33,400 nucleotides of DNA from NCBI GenBank assembly GCA_947173865.1, contig CAMWGS010000001.1, positions 1 to 33,400 of the forward strand. The letters run 5' to 3'. The position numbers and the translations under genes were made by a program. The notes below the pieces were generated by a model. It made no database searches. It saw only the letters and a list, made by a program, of their open reading frames with translations, and was not told where the DNA came from. Shown piece by piece: positions 16,857 through 24,786 of this stretch (position 1 is the stretch's first letter; every line of letters starts with the position of its first letter). Source of the DNA: an uncultured Ruminococcus sp. (lineage in GTDB: Bacteria > Bacillota > Clostridia > Oscillospirales > Ruminococcaceae).

Positions 16857-17330
16857 TTAAAATTCAAAATAAAGCTTGACGTAAGCAATATCAGAAAGCG
16901 GGAATTTCTTTTCAGTTCCGTCGTCAAGAACAACGGAAACGCCGTCCCTGTCCGCACCCGAAAGTACTGCAATAATTTCCTTTTCACCGTCAATACTTCT
17001 TATGAAACGGATTCTTACCGTATCACCCTCACATATTTCAAAATGTTCTTCCTTGACAAGCTCTCTCTCAAGACCAGCAGAACCGACTTCAAGAGTATAT
17101 CCCTGAGAAACGGGGTCTTTTTCGTCCATGACTGCATTTATCGGAGTGTTTGCCCTTTCGCAGTCCTCAATGGTAATACCGTCGTCACTGTCAATGAATA
17201 TACGAAGATACCACACCACACCTTCCTTTTCATAGCATACGTCCCAGAGATAATAACCGAGTTCGTCAGTTATCGGCTTCACAAGGTCATATACTTTCTG
17301 TTCGGTAGCACCGAATTTCTTGAATTTCAT
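16857..17330 (-). CDS. rimP: Ribosome maturation factor RimP
   Basis: 157 residues from the ATG at 17330, preceded by AAAGGAGAG; a longer frame from a GTG at 17351 would include this site and is rejected. Family marks are YDLVKPITDELGYYLWDVCYEKEG, WYLRIFIDSDDGITIEDCERAN, and VGSAGLERELVKEEHFEICEGD before the C-terminal SH3-like barrel. RimP is needed for 30S subunit assembly. It opens the nusA operon; the promoter and a hairpin-containing leader lie directly upstream. Confidence 0.95.
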   Translation of the reverse strand: MKFKKFGATEQKVYDLVKPITDELGYYLWDVCYEKEGVVWYLRIFIDSDDGITIEDCERANTPINAVMDEKDPVSQGYTLEVGSAGLERELVKEEHFEICEGDTVRIRFIRSIDGEKEIIAVLSGADRDGVSVVLDDGTEKKFPLSDIAYVKLYFEF

Positions 17331-17381
17331 CTGCAACTTCTCTCCTTTCACTTAATTTACACAATAGTCCCAATATAAACG

Positions 17382-17405
17382 AAAGACCGGAGAGTTCCGG
17401 TCTTT
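17382..17405 (-). other. Hairpin in the rimP-nusA leader
   Basis: Perfect 10-bp stem (17382-17391 with 17396-17405) and a 4-base loop, about 20 bases downstream of the predicted transcription start. On the minus strand it is followed by CGTTTATATTG, not a clean T-run, so it is not a clear terminator. It may be a stabilising or NusA-responsive leader element. Confidence 0.6.
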
Positions 17406-17429
17406 GAGGTTAACTATTACCTTGTATTT

Positions 17430-17458
17430 ATTATATCACGCATTTCAGCAAAAATCAA
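17430..17458 (-). promoter_or_regulatory. Main promoter of the rimP-nusA-infB operon
   Basis: Minus strand: -35 TTGATT (17458-17453), 17-base spacer, -10 TATAAT (17435-17430), with TGA directly before the -10 box giving an extended -10. Transcription should start near 17423, leaving a leader of about 90 bases before the rimP ATG. Confidence 0.85.
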
Positions 17459-17618
17459 GTCTTTTCAGAAAATTTCTTTTAAAAACTGATATTTTTACCG
17501 TAAAGGCAGTATTCAGATACGGTGAAACATCAACAAAATAAAGATATACTGTTGTTTACGGCAATAATAAAAAAACAGAAATGTGTATAAAATATCACAT
17601 ATGGATTTTATAAAATGC

Positions 17619-17648
17619 TTGACATATCAGTAAAATATAATGTATAAT
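17619..17648 (+). promoter_or_regulatory. Sigma-A-type promoter of the solute-binding lipoprotein gene
   Basis: Consensus -35 TTGACA (17619-17624), 18-base spacer and consensus -10 TATAAT (17643-17648). A start near 17655 would leave a leader of about 47 bases before the ATG at 17702, which has GAAAGGAG upstream. Confidence 0.88.
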
Positions 17649-17701
17649 AAAGTGAATAATCTACATGGAATAACTGTCATGAGCAATGAAAGGAGACCCA
17701 T

Positions 17702-19111
17702 ATGAAAAATATAAAGAAAACGCTTGCAGGAATCATTGCCGTAACAACAGTGATGACCTCAGCAGTTTCCTGTAGAAAGAATGTGACAGGAAATCTTTCT
17801 GTTGAAACAGACGACAAGCCAATAGCAATGCTTCCCGAAAGTGAAGAACCCGAAGGAGTAGGCGAACCTGCCGATATTTCAGGTACTGAAATAGTATGGC
17901 TTTCGGACTATGACCTGAACCCGACAGAAAAAGACAAGCGTTCCGTAGCTTTGTCACTTTTTGAAGACGTTTTCGGCGGTAAGGTGAAATTTGTTTATAC
18001 ACCTGCGGAAGAAAGATTTGACAAACTTGCGTCAATGATTCTGGCGGGTGATGAAGTTGATATGGTTGAATATGACCCGTGTGCATTACCCGACGGAGTA
18101 AAGAAAAATCAGTATGAACCGCTTGACCCGTATTTCAATTCACTTGAAATCAACAGCAGTATATGGGACGATATGTCAGATGTTATTGATATGTTTGAAT
18201 ACAATGACCAGCATTATGTCATTCCCTATTCGCTGTCAAATCCTGTTGTACTTACCTACAGCCGAAAGATGATTGAGGAAAACAAGCTTGATGACCCTTA
18301 TGAACTATATGAAAAAGGCAAGTGGGACTGGGACACATTCATGGAAATGATGGAAAAATTCAAAACCAATACAGGCGGTTACGGAATAAACGGATTTGTC
18401 GGAAACTCGCTTATTCATTCCACAGGTTTCAACATAGTGAACTATAAAAACGGAAAACTGATAAACAACATAAACACTGCTCCGATAAAGGAAGCTGAAA
18501 CGTTTATGCAGAAAATAGCAAATAAAAAACTGTACTCAACATACAGAAACGACAGTTTTCCGTCAGGTAACGATACTCTGTTCTTTGCCGCACCTTTCTG
18601 GACTATCGGCGTTTCAAACGTAAGATGTCCCGACATGGACTTCATGGCAATACCGTTTCCGCAATATGACAAGGCAAAAGAAAATTATATAGTATGTGAC
18701 TTCAATGCTAAAATGCTTGTGAAAAACTCCCAAAAGGGACACGCAGTCGCAACATATATAAAATGTGAAAGATTTGCGGTGACTCAGGAGGACTATAAAG
18801 AACCTGCAAAGGAGTTTGCACTTCTTCCGCAGAAAAACTCAAAAGGTGCTACAGTCAGTCAGCTTACTCCCGAACAGTATGACATTTTACAGGAGTATAC
18901 AGACCCCACAGAAATAACACCTGTAGTTGATTTTGCTTACGGAATGGGTGACAGGCTTTACAGTTCGGCAGGTTCTGACGGTATAATTGACCAGCTTGAA
19001 AAAAATATGCTGATATCAGGCGGTACTTACGAAACATGGAAAACTTTCCGTGATTCCTGTTCGGCTGTGATAAAAGAAGAAATCGAACGGTTAAACAAAT
19101 CTGAAAATTAA
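17702..19111 (+). CDS. Extracellular solute-binding lipoprotein (ABC importer type, family 1)
   Basis: 469 residues. The N-terminal signal peptide ends in a lipobox with Cys24 (SAVSC), so the protein is lipid-anchored outside the cytoplasmic membrane. A Glu/Pro-rich linker (about 40-60) precedes the binding fold. Family-1 features are LASMILAGDEVDMVEYDP (about 108-125), YVIPYSLSNPVVLTYSRKMIEEN, and a KGKWDWDTFMEMMEKFK segment. Such proteins normally deliver sugars to an ABC importer. No permease or ATPase is adjacent, and the next gene is an unrelated membrane protein, so it may share a transporter encoded elsewhere or act as a sensor subunit. The ligand is not predictable. It has its own promoter and terminator. 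Confidence 0.88.
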   Translation: MKNIKKTLAGIIAVTTVMTSAVSCRKNVTGNLSVETDDKPIAMLPESEEPEGVGEPADISGTEIVWLSDYDLNPTEKDKRSVALSLFEDVFGGKVKFVYTPAEERFDKLASMILAGDEVDMVEYDPCALPDGVKKNQYEPLDPYFNSLEINSSIWDDMSDVIDMFEYNDQHYVIPYSLSNPVVLTYSRKMIEENKLDDPYELYEKGKWDWDTFMEMMEKFKTNTGGYGINGFVGNSLIHSTGFNIVNYKNGKLINNINTAPIKEAETFMQKIANKKLYSTYRNDSFPSGNDTLFFAAPFWTIGVSNVRCPDMDFMAIPFPQYDKAKENYIVCDFNAKMLVKNSQKGHAVATYIKCERFAVTQEDYKEPAKEFALLPQKNSKGATVSQLTPEQYDILQEYTDPTEITPVVDFAYGMGDRLYSSAGSDGIIDQLEKNMLISGGTYETWKTFRDSCSAVIKEEIERLNKSEN

Positions 19112-19113
19112 GA

Positions 19114-19142
19114 ATATGGGACAGCAGAAAGTTGTCCCATAT
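19114..19142 (+). terminator. Intrinsic terminator after the lipoprotein gene
   Basis: Perfect 10-bp stem (19114-19123 with 19133-19142), 9-base loop, followed by ATTTTG. The T-run is short, so some read-through into the next gene, which has no visible promoter of its own, is plausible. Confidence 0.75.
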
Positions 19143-19168
19143 ATTTTGTAAACGAAAGGAAAAACATT

Positions 19169-21571
19169 ATGTTAATAAAACTGTTGTTTTTTATTGTAAT
19201 CATAATGACGGTTTCTGCATCGGTGATATTTATAACCGACATAAAAAAAATAATCCCTTCTCCGCCTGAAACAGAAAAAGTCGATGAAGAAAATACTGAA
19301 AATCAGACGGAAGAACCGTCACCCATACAGGCAAAAAAACTGTTTACGGATATCTGTATTATATTTACCGTACTTCTCGGAATATCCGATATTACAGGAC
19401 TTATAGACACAGGTATGTTTCACGGTGCATTTGCCGTTACGGGAACAGCTCTTCTTCTTGAAAAAGCCTGTAATCTTATCAGAAGCAGAATACAGTCACG
19501 CACAGTTAAATTTTTCGGAAAAATCATTCTTATCGCTTCATTACTTGAAATTACCGTCTTTCAATTTCCGTCATACAGGATATTTTTCGGAGAATATAAA
19601 CAGCAGACACTTTCCGTATCAGACGCAACAGCAGTAAATACAGAATCCGACGAAATATCAGACAATATCAAAGTAAAAGGAAAAGAAACAACTACCGTTA
19701 AGTTTGATAACATAAACAAAAAAGTCGGTACAATAAAAATAAATGTGGAAACCGCAAATTCAGACAGCCTTTCAGTAAATGTTGATGCAACCGACGAAAC
19801 ATCAGCTTTATATCGTCCGTCAATAATAAGGGCAGATGTTGTTACTACAAATCCAAGCACTGCATATACGACCGTTCTGCTTTCGGGCAATGTAGGTTCA
19901 CTTCAATTCAACTTTTCAGGTAAAAACGACTATGATTTATTTGATATATCGTCAGTAGAACTCAATACACCCATTCCGTTTGAAATATCTTTCCTCAGAA
20001 TGATACTAATCATTATTATTTCTACTCTTGCATATGCTGTTGCATTTTCGGGACTACTGAACAGAACATATAAAGAAAACCTGAAATTATGTGAAATTGC
20101 TTCACTTATAATTACCGTTTCGGCTGTTCTCATTGCATTCGGTATGACCTGTGAAAAAATCCCGTCAGATTCTGAAAATTATTTTTCTCAGCAGGAGGGC
20201 AACCAGATTTCAGAAGAACTTGTATCAGCCTTTGAAAACGGTCAGGTCTCACTTCTCAGAGAACCTGAAAAGGAACTTCTTGAAATTGACGACCCGTATG
20301 ACAGATACCTCCGTGAATCAGTTACCGACGACGCAGCATGGGACCACGTCCTTTATAACGGAAAGTATTATTCATATTACGGAATAGCACCTGTAATTCT
20401 GCTTTTCCTGCCTTATCACCTGATAACAGGAAGTTTCTTTCCGACCGAAATCGCAGTATTTCTCTTCTCGGCACTTGGTCTTGTATTCCTTGCACTGACA
20501 TATAATGCAATAATAAAACGCTGGTTCAATCGTATACCCTCAGGCTGTTATATTGCAGGACTTTCAATTCTCCTTACAGCCTGCGGAATATGGTACAGCG
20601 TCGGACGACCTCTTTTCTATGAAATATCAATATCATCAGGTTTTGCCTTTACAACTCTCGGTGCTTATTTCCTCATATCCTCCAATGTAATCGGAAAAGG
20701 AGAAATTTCACTTAAAAAAGTTACGCTTGCCTCACTGTTTCTTGCAATTGCGGTGCTTTGCCGTCCGACACTTGCAGTATACTCAATATGTGCCTGTGTA
20801 TATTACGCCATAGGATTCGGCAATTCTGCAAAGGTCTGTGAAAAAGACAGAAGTATAAAAACACTGAAAAGCAGAAAAATAAAATATATACTTTGTGCTT
20901 TGACTCCGTTTGTGGTTCTCGGCTCAGTTCAGATGTGGTATAATTACGCACGCTTTGATTCTCCTTTTGATTTCGGAATAAAATACTCACTGACAATAAA
21001 CGATTTCATTGATTCCGAATATCACACACTTTTCGTTCTTATAGGAATTTTCGCATATATTTTTGCTGTTCCGTCACTCAGATTTGAATATCCATATGTT
21101 GAAACACCTTTTTCATACCTCAGGGCAAACGGCTATTACTTCAAAGACCTCGGACAGACTTCGGGTATATTATTCCTTGCAATTCCTGTATTTGCCTACC
21201 TGCTCAGCGGAAAAGCCCTGCGTAAACTTCCCGACAGACGTACTAAAATAAAATATTCCGTTATTACACTTCTTCCATGTGTGATAATGCCGTTAATAAT
21301 AATGTTCTCAATATGGGAAAGCGGATATGCCGTAAGATATACAGCGGATTTCTCATGGCAGATTATTACGGGGGCGTATATAATACTTTTCTTCCTGTAT
21401 CAAAGTACCGAAAATACAACAATAAAAAAGTTTTTCAGGTATTTCATGGCGTTCTCAATGATAACAACTTTTATAGTAAATATGCCTCAGATATTCAACT
21501 TTACTTTCCCTGATTATAACTATCCGTTAATCACAAGTAAATTTTGTGAACTTATTGAATTCTGGAGATAA
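19169..21571 (+). CDS. Large polytopic membrane protein of unknown function (glycosyltransferase-C-like layout)
   Basis: 800 residues with roughly a dozen hydrophobic segments. Helix 1 is at about 4-25, followed by a Glu/Pro/Thr-rich loop; an extracytoplasmic, beta-rich domain at about 140-275 looks like a binding module. A second outer loop (about 328-400) holds DDPYDRYLR and WDHVLYNGKYYSYYG, and multiple helices continue to the end. The pattern of many helices with acidic and aromatic residues in outer loops recalls GT-C membrane glycosyltransferases, but I see no certain catalytic DD or DE motif, so this is only a suggestion. AAAGGA precedes the ATG. It follows the lipoprotein gene by 57 bases, with only a weak terminator between them, so co-expression is possible. 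Confidence 0.75.
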   Translation: MLIKLLFFIVIIMTVSASVIFITDIKKIIPSPPETEKVDEENTENQTEEPSPIQAKKLFTDICIIFTVLLGISDITGLIDTGMFHGAFAVTGTALLLEKACNLIRSRIQSRTVKFFGKIILIASLLEITVFQFPSYRIFFGEYKQQTLSVSDATAVNTESDEISDNIKVKGKETTTVKFDNINKKVGTIKINVETANSDSLSVNVDATDETSALYRPSIIRADVVTTNPSTAYTTVLLSGNVGSLQFNFSGKNDYDLFDISSVELNTPIPFEISFLRMILIIIISTLAYAVAFSGLLNRTYKENLKLCEIASLIITVSAVLIAFGMTCEKIPSDSENYFSQQEGNQISEELVSAFENGQVSLLREPEKELLEIDDPYDRYLRESVTDDAAWDHVLYNGKYYSYYGIAPVILLFLPYHLITGSFFPTEIAVFLFSALGLVFLALTYNAIIKRWFNRIPSGCYIAGLSILLTACGIWYSVGRPLFYEISISSGFAFTTLGAYFLISSNVIGKGEISLKKVTLASLFLAIAVLCRPTLAVYSICACVYYAIGFGNSAKVCEKDRSIKTLKSRKIKYILCALTPFVVLGSVQMWYNYARFDSPFDFGIKYSLTINDFIDSEYHTLFVLIGIFAYIFAVPSLRFEYPYVETPFSYLRANGYYFKDLGQTSGILFLAIPVFAYLLSGKALRKLPDRRTKIKYSVITLLPCVIMPLIIMFSIWESGYAVRYTADFSWQIITGAYIILFFLYQSTENTTIKKFFRYFMAFSMITTFIVNMPQIFNFTFPDYNYPLITSKFCELIEFWR

Positions 21572-21777
21572 TAGTTTGATAAATAAATATAAATACGCAA
21601 TTGAAATGCCATCAGATGATAAAAATATTAAATTTAAATCAGCTTAAGTTTATCTAAAAACGTTTGTTCTATTTTATTTTGGCAAAAAATGACAAAAATT
21701 ATCTTCATTATAGGTCAATGTGCGGAAATTTTGCAAAAGTACGTGACATTTCTTTCACACTGTGATATAATGTACTC
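21572..21777 (+). other. AT-rich gap upstream of the BIG2 gene promoter
   Basis: No clear terminator for the preceding gene is visible. A 23-codon frame from a TTG at 21576 to 21647 has GGAG 8 bases upstream but no recognisable product; it is more likely chance or a gene relic. The rest is AT-rich up to the promoter at 21743-21771. Confidence 0.4.
21743..21771 (+). promoter_or_regulatory. Promoter of the BIG2 surface-protein gene
   Basis: -35 GTGACA (21743-21748), 17-base spacer, consensus -10 TATAAT (21766-21771) preceded by TGTGA (extended -10). Transcription should start near 21778, leaving a long leader of about 170 bases. Confidence 0.85.
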
Positions 21778-21949
21778 AAGGTACTTTTCTATGTATAAAA
21801 CGCCTGTAATTATTGTCATTACAGCGTAAGCCGATTATCTTCAAAGACCGTCTGTTTATGCCTGCAACAACAAAACATTTTTACGGTCTTAATTAATCCG
21901 CCGTATTCTGCGGATTAATACTATAAATCAAAGAAAGGGATTCAAAAAA
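21778..21949 (+). ncRNA. Structured 5' leader of the BIG2 gene, unknown class
   Basis: The predicted leader holds three consecutive helices. The first is 21800-21810 with 21818-21827: 10 bp, one bulged C and a 7-base loop. The second is 21844-21851 with 21883-21890: 8 bp enclosing 31 bases. The third is 21892-21901 with 21910-21919: 10 bp with an 8-base loop. The ribosome binding site (AAAGAAAGGG) follows after a short single-stranded stretch. None has a T-run, so control, if any, would act on translation or stability. I cannot match it to a known riboswitch. Confidence 0.5.
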
Positions 21950-22693
21950 ATGGATAACAGCAGTAACAACCATAATTCCGAAAAACCTCGTAAAAAGGTT
22001 ACCAAGAAAATTCTTAGACGCAGACAGCTCTGTGCCCTTGCAGTCATTGCACTCATTGTGCTTATTCTGATTATTCTTATAGCAAACGCTTGTACCGATA
22101 AAACCATAAAACCTAAAAAGGAAAAAACTACCACATCTACAACAACCACTACCACCACCACAACCGAAACCGAACCTGTTACAGAATCTCCGACAACAAC
22201 TACTGTACCTGTTCCTACGGCTGACCCCGCACTTGCAGCTCAGGTACAGCTTGATAAAACACAGATAAATGTTACAGTCGGCGGAAATTCGGATTATGCT
22301 CTGATTACAAGCTATCCCGAAGGTTCAACGGCTGACAACGAAGTCTGGACTTCTGACAACGAAAATATCGCTACAGTTGATATTTACGGAAACGTAACAG
22401 GCGTAAATGCAGGTACTTGTCTTGTTACTCTTTCATTCAGCAATCACCCCGAAATAAGTATTCCGATTCAGGTAACCGTTACAGACCCGAACGCTACCCC
22501 CGAAACACCTGATATAAATCTGCCACAGGATATAACTCCCGAAGTATCTCAGGATATACCCGATATTCAGAACAATCAGGGCTATCAGAATTCTCAGGGT
22601 TATCAGGACACACAGAATTATTATCAGAACAATCAGACTTCACAGGATTCTCCCGAATTTCCTGATGTAAGCCATGTTACACCCGAAACATAA
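21950..22693 (+). CDS. Membrane-anchored Ig-like (BIG2) surface protein
   Basis: 247 residues. A basic N-terminus is followed by one helix (about 27-47), a Thr-rich linker (about 60-90) and one bacterial Ig-like domain of the BIG2 type (about 98-178: LDKTQINVTVGGN, WTSDNENIATVDIYGNVTGVNAG, VTVTD). The tail from 180 on is low-complexity, with Pro/Asp then repeats of NNQGYQNSQGYQ type rich in Gln, Asn and Tyr. This predicts an extracellular adhesive or structural protein with a disordered tail. The layout mirrors the SH3b protein at 1-954, with low-complexity Q/N-rich sequence at the opposite end. AAAGAAAGGG precedes the ATG. Confidence 0.85.
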   Translation: MDNSSNNHNSEKPRKKVTKKILRRRQLCALAVIALIVLILIILIANACTDKTIKPKKEKTTTSTTTTTTTTTETEPVTESPTTTTVPVPTADPALAAQVQLDKTQINVTVGGNSDYALITSYPEGSTADNEVWTSDNENIATVDIYGNVTGVNAGTCLVTLSFSNHPEISIPIQVTVTDPNATPETPDINLPQDITPEVSQDIPDIQNNQGYQNSQGYQDTQNYYQNNQTSQDSPEFPDVSHVTPET

Positions 22694-22735
22694 TCAATAT
22701 AAGATTATTAAACCTGTTAATAAGAATTTCAGAAA

Positions 22736-22764
22736 AAAAGGACAGCTTTCAATGCTGTCCTTTT
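22736..22764. terminator. Two-way intrinsic terminator between BIG2 gene and hydE
   Basis: Perfect 11-bp stem (22736-22746 with 22754-22764) and 7-base loop. Plus-strand tail is TTTTCATATTT; the A-run at 22733-22739 gives a seven-base T-run on the minus strand. It ends both the BIG2 gene and the leu-ilvA-nadA-hydE run. Confidence 0.92.
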
Positions 22765-22769
22765 CATAT

Positions 22770-23804
22770 TTACAATGCATCGCCACGTTCGGAAGAAATT
22801 TCATAACCTGCCGATTTAATCCTTTTTTCAAGGCATACCCTGCACTCAGCAGATTCTTCTCCAGTACAGATTTTATTGTCATATAAGTCATATTTCTTTC
22901 TGACACCGACGGGTGAAAGATTGGGCATAACAACATTACAGCCTGTTTTCAGACCAAGTTCACGACCATTCGGTGAAATTGTTCCGAGTGCAGTTGTTGC
23001 AGGAATAAGGGTTTTCGGAAACATAAGACGAAGTATTCCGAGAATACGCAGAGTCAGTACAAGTGTACCGCACTTTTTGTCGGAAAACGGCGTTTCATGG
23101 TGAGGGACAAAAGGACCGATTCCAATCATATGCGGTCTTAGTTCCTGCAAAAAGCGTAAATCCTCAATAATATTTTCCGTTGTCTGAAACGGCACGCCTA
23201 CCATAAAGCCCGAACCTACCTGATAACCCAGTTCACGCAGATTAAAAAGACATTTCAGACGGTTTTCAAGGCTCATTTCTTTCGGGTGCAGTTTTGTGTA
23301 AAGTTCGGCGGAAGCAGTTTCATGACGAAGTAAATAACGGTCTGCACCTGCTTCTTTCATTCTTCCATAACTTTCGTATGAACGTTCACCGAGAGAAAGA
23401 GTAATGGCACAGTCAGGATATTTCCGCTTTATTTCATAAATCAGCGAACACATAAAATCATCCGTGAAATATGAATCCTCACCGCCCTGCATTACAAAAG
23501 TACGGAAACCCAGTTCATAGCCGTTTTCACAACATGAAAGTATTTCTTCACGGTTCAGTCTGTAACGTTCCGCATTTTTATTGCTCCTGCGTATACCGCA
23601 ATAAAAACAATCATTTCTGCAATAGCTTGAAATTTCTATAAGACCACGCAGAAAAACTTTTTTTCCGTAATATTTCTGTCTTGTTTCGTCAGCACACTTT
23701 ACAATAAGATTTGAAACACATTCGTCGTCTGTTTCAATGAGCGACTTCAATTCACTGTCTGTAATATCACCTGTTCTGTAAAGTTTTTCAACAATTTCAG
23801 TCAT
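22770..23804 (-). CDS. hydE: [FeFe]-hydrogenase maturation radical SAM enzyme HydE
   Basis: 344 residues, close to Thermotoga maritima HydE (348). The radical SAM cluster motif is at C62, C66 and C69 (SYCRNDCFYCGI). Other HydE marks are FRTFVMQGGED, ITLSLGERSYESYGRMKEAGADRYLLRHET, GYQVGSGFMVGVPFQT and PNLSPVGVRKKYDLYDNK. A second cluster motif CTGEESAECRVC (C-x7-C-x2-C) is near the C-terminus. HydE helps build the dithiolate-bridged diiron centre of [FeFe]-hydrogenase with HydF and HydG. Neither partner nor a hydrogenase gene is in the window. The start lies 1 base after the nadA stop; BioB is excluded by the sequence pattern. Confidence 0.92.
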   Translation of the reverse strand: MTEIVEKLYRTGDITDSELKSLIETDDECVSNLIVKCADETRQKYYGKKVFLRGLIEISSYCRNDCFYCGIRRSNKNAERYRLNREEILSCCENGYELGFRTFVMQGGEDSYFTDDFMCSLIYEIKRKYPDCAITLSLGERSYESYGRMKEAGADRYLLRHETASAELYTKLHPKEMSLENRLKCLFNLRELGYQVGSGFMVGVPFQTTENIIEDLRFLQELRPHMIGIGPFVPHHETPFSDKKCGTLVLTLRILGILRLMFPKTLIPATTALGTISPNGRELGLKTGCNVVMPNLSPVGVRKKYDLYDNKICTGEESAECRVCLEKRIKSAGYEISSERGDAL

Positions 23805-23805
23805 A

Positions 23806-24732
23806 TCAACCGCCGAGTCTTATCATTTCGTCTATGCACTTTCTTGCCTTTGAAATAAGTTCATCGTCCATAAGAATCTCAAACGCACTGCCGTCGTCTA
23901 TACCCTTAAGAGCATTGTAAACGTCGGGAAGTGTTGTGATTTTCATATTATGACATACAATGTCCTTTGTTACGGGATAGAATTTCTTTTCGGGACATTC
24001 ATACTGCAAATGTTCGGCAATTGATGTTTCCGTACCTATTATAAATTCTTTTGCATCGGATTTCATGGCATAGTCCATAATTCCCGAAGTAGAACCGACA
24101 TAATCGGCAAGTCTGACAACAGGCGGAGTACATTCGGGGTGAACAAGGAAAAGAGCTTCGGGGTGTTCTTCTTTTGCCTTCATAACTTCTTTCACGGTGA
24201 TTCCTGCATGGGTAGGACAACCGCCGTTAAGAAGCTTTATATCTTTTTCGGGAATACTACGCTTAACATAGTCACCAAGATTACAGTCAGGAATAAACAG
24301 AATCTTGTCATTGTCAATCGCTTTCACAATTTTCAAGGCACTGGACGATGTGACACATACATCACATACAGTTTTAAGTGAGGCAGTTGTATTTATATAA
24401 GCCACAACAGTTCTGTCAGGTTCTTTTTCCTTAAGCATGGAAATCATTTCAGCGTCCATCTGTTCAGCCATCGGACAGCCCGCATTTTTATTTGCAAGAA
24501 AAACACGTTTCTGAGGTGCAAGCATTTTAGCGGTTTCAGCCATGAAATGAACACCGCAGAAAAGTATATTGTCAGCGTCAACCCCCTTTGCGTCAACACT
24601 GAGTTTATAGCTGTCACCTGTAAAGTCAGCTATTTCAACAATTTCCCTTGCCTGATAGCTGTGTGCAAGAATAACGGTATTCGTTTCTTTTTTCAGTTTC
24701 AGGATTGCCTCCTGCAATTCATGTAATTTCAT
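23806..24732 (-). CDS. nadA: Quinolinate synthase
   Basis: 308 residues from the ATG at 24732, which has AAGGAG upstream; a longer frame to a GTG at 24768 is rejected. NadA condenses iminoaspartate with dihydroxyacetone phosphate to quinolinate for NAD, with a [4Fe-4S] cluster. Ligand Cys are 86 (AGCPMA), 172 (GGCPTHAG) and 260 (DIVCHNMK), spaced as in archaeal NadA. Other family features are VILAHSYQ, DFTGDSYKLS and HPECTPPVVRLADYVGSTSGI. NadB and NadC are not in the window. It follows ridA by 54 bases that include a GC-rich hairpin, and runs directly into hydE. Confidence 0.96.
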   Translation of the reverse strand: MKLHELQEAILKLKKETNTVILAHSYQAREIVEIADFTGDSYKLSVDAKGVDADNILFCGVHFMAETAKMLAPQKRVFLANKNAGCPMAEQMDAEMISMLKEKEPDRTVVAYINTTASLKTVCDVCVTSSSALKIVKAIDNDKILFIPDCNLGDYVKRSIPEKDIKLLNGGCPTHAGITVKEVMKAKEEHPEALFLVHPECTPPVVRLADYVGSTSGIMDYAMKSDAKEFIIGTETSIAEHLQYECPEKKFYPVTKDIVCHNMKITTLPDVYNALKGIDDGSAFEILMDDELISKARKCIDEMIRLGG

Positions 24733-24758
24733 ATATAAAACTCCTTTTATTCGGGAAC

Positions 24759-24777
24759 GGGCGGTCACAGACCGCCC
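24759..24777 (-). other. GC-rich hairpin between ridA and nadA
   Basis: Perfect 8-bp stem GGGCGGTC/GACCGCCC with a 3-base loop in an otherwise AT-rich gap. No T-run follows on the minus strand, so it is not a clear terminator; it could attenuate or stabilise the message. Confidence 0.6.
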
Positions 24778-24786
24778 TGTTCACAA

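Larger units (their letters stand above)
17331..17701. other. Divergent intergenic region with two promoters
   Basis: About 370 bases without a gene. It holds the minus-strand promoter and leader hairpin of the rimP-nusA operon (17382-17458) and the plus-strand promoter of the lipoprotein gene (17619-17648). Between them lies an imperfect inverted repeat (17496-17512 with 17546-17563, sharing CCGTAAA and CAGTAT arms) and a small symmetric ATGTG-N10-CACAT (17581-17600) just upstream of the plus -35 box. These could be regulator sites, but no regulator is recognised. Confidence 0.5.

Noticed and set aside
21576..21647. 23-codon TTG-start frame after the polytopic membrane protein
   Set aside because: Although GGAG lies 8 bases upstream, the start is TTG, the frame is very short and the product matches nothing.
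21800..21900. Possible cyclic-di-GMP (GEMM-I) riboswitch in the BIG2 leader
   Set aside because: A GCGTAAGCC stretch after the first stem resembles part of the motif, but the GNRA tetraloop, its receptor and the conserved 3' half are missing.
21928..22161. 77-codon minus-strand frame with a long Val repeat
   Set aside because: It is the reverse of the Thr-rich linker of the BIG2 gene and has no independent support.
22770..23804. Biotin synthase (BioB) reading of the radical SAM gene
   Set aside because: The sequence follows HydE throughout, including the C-terminal C-x7-C-x2-C motif, and lacks the BioB Fe2S2 ligand pattern.
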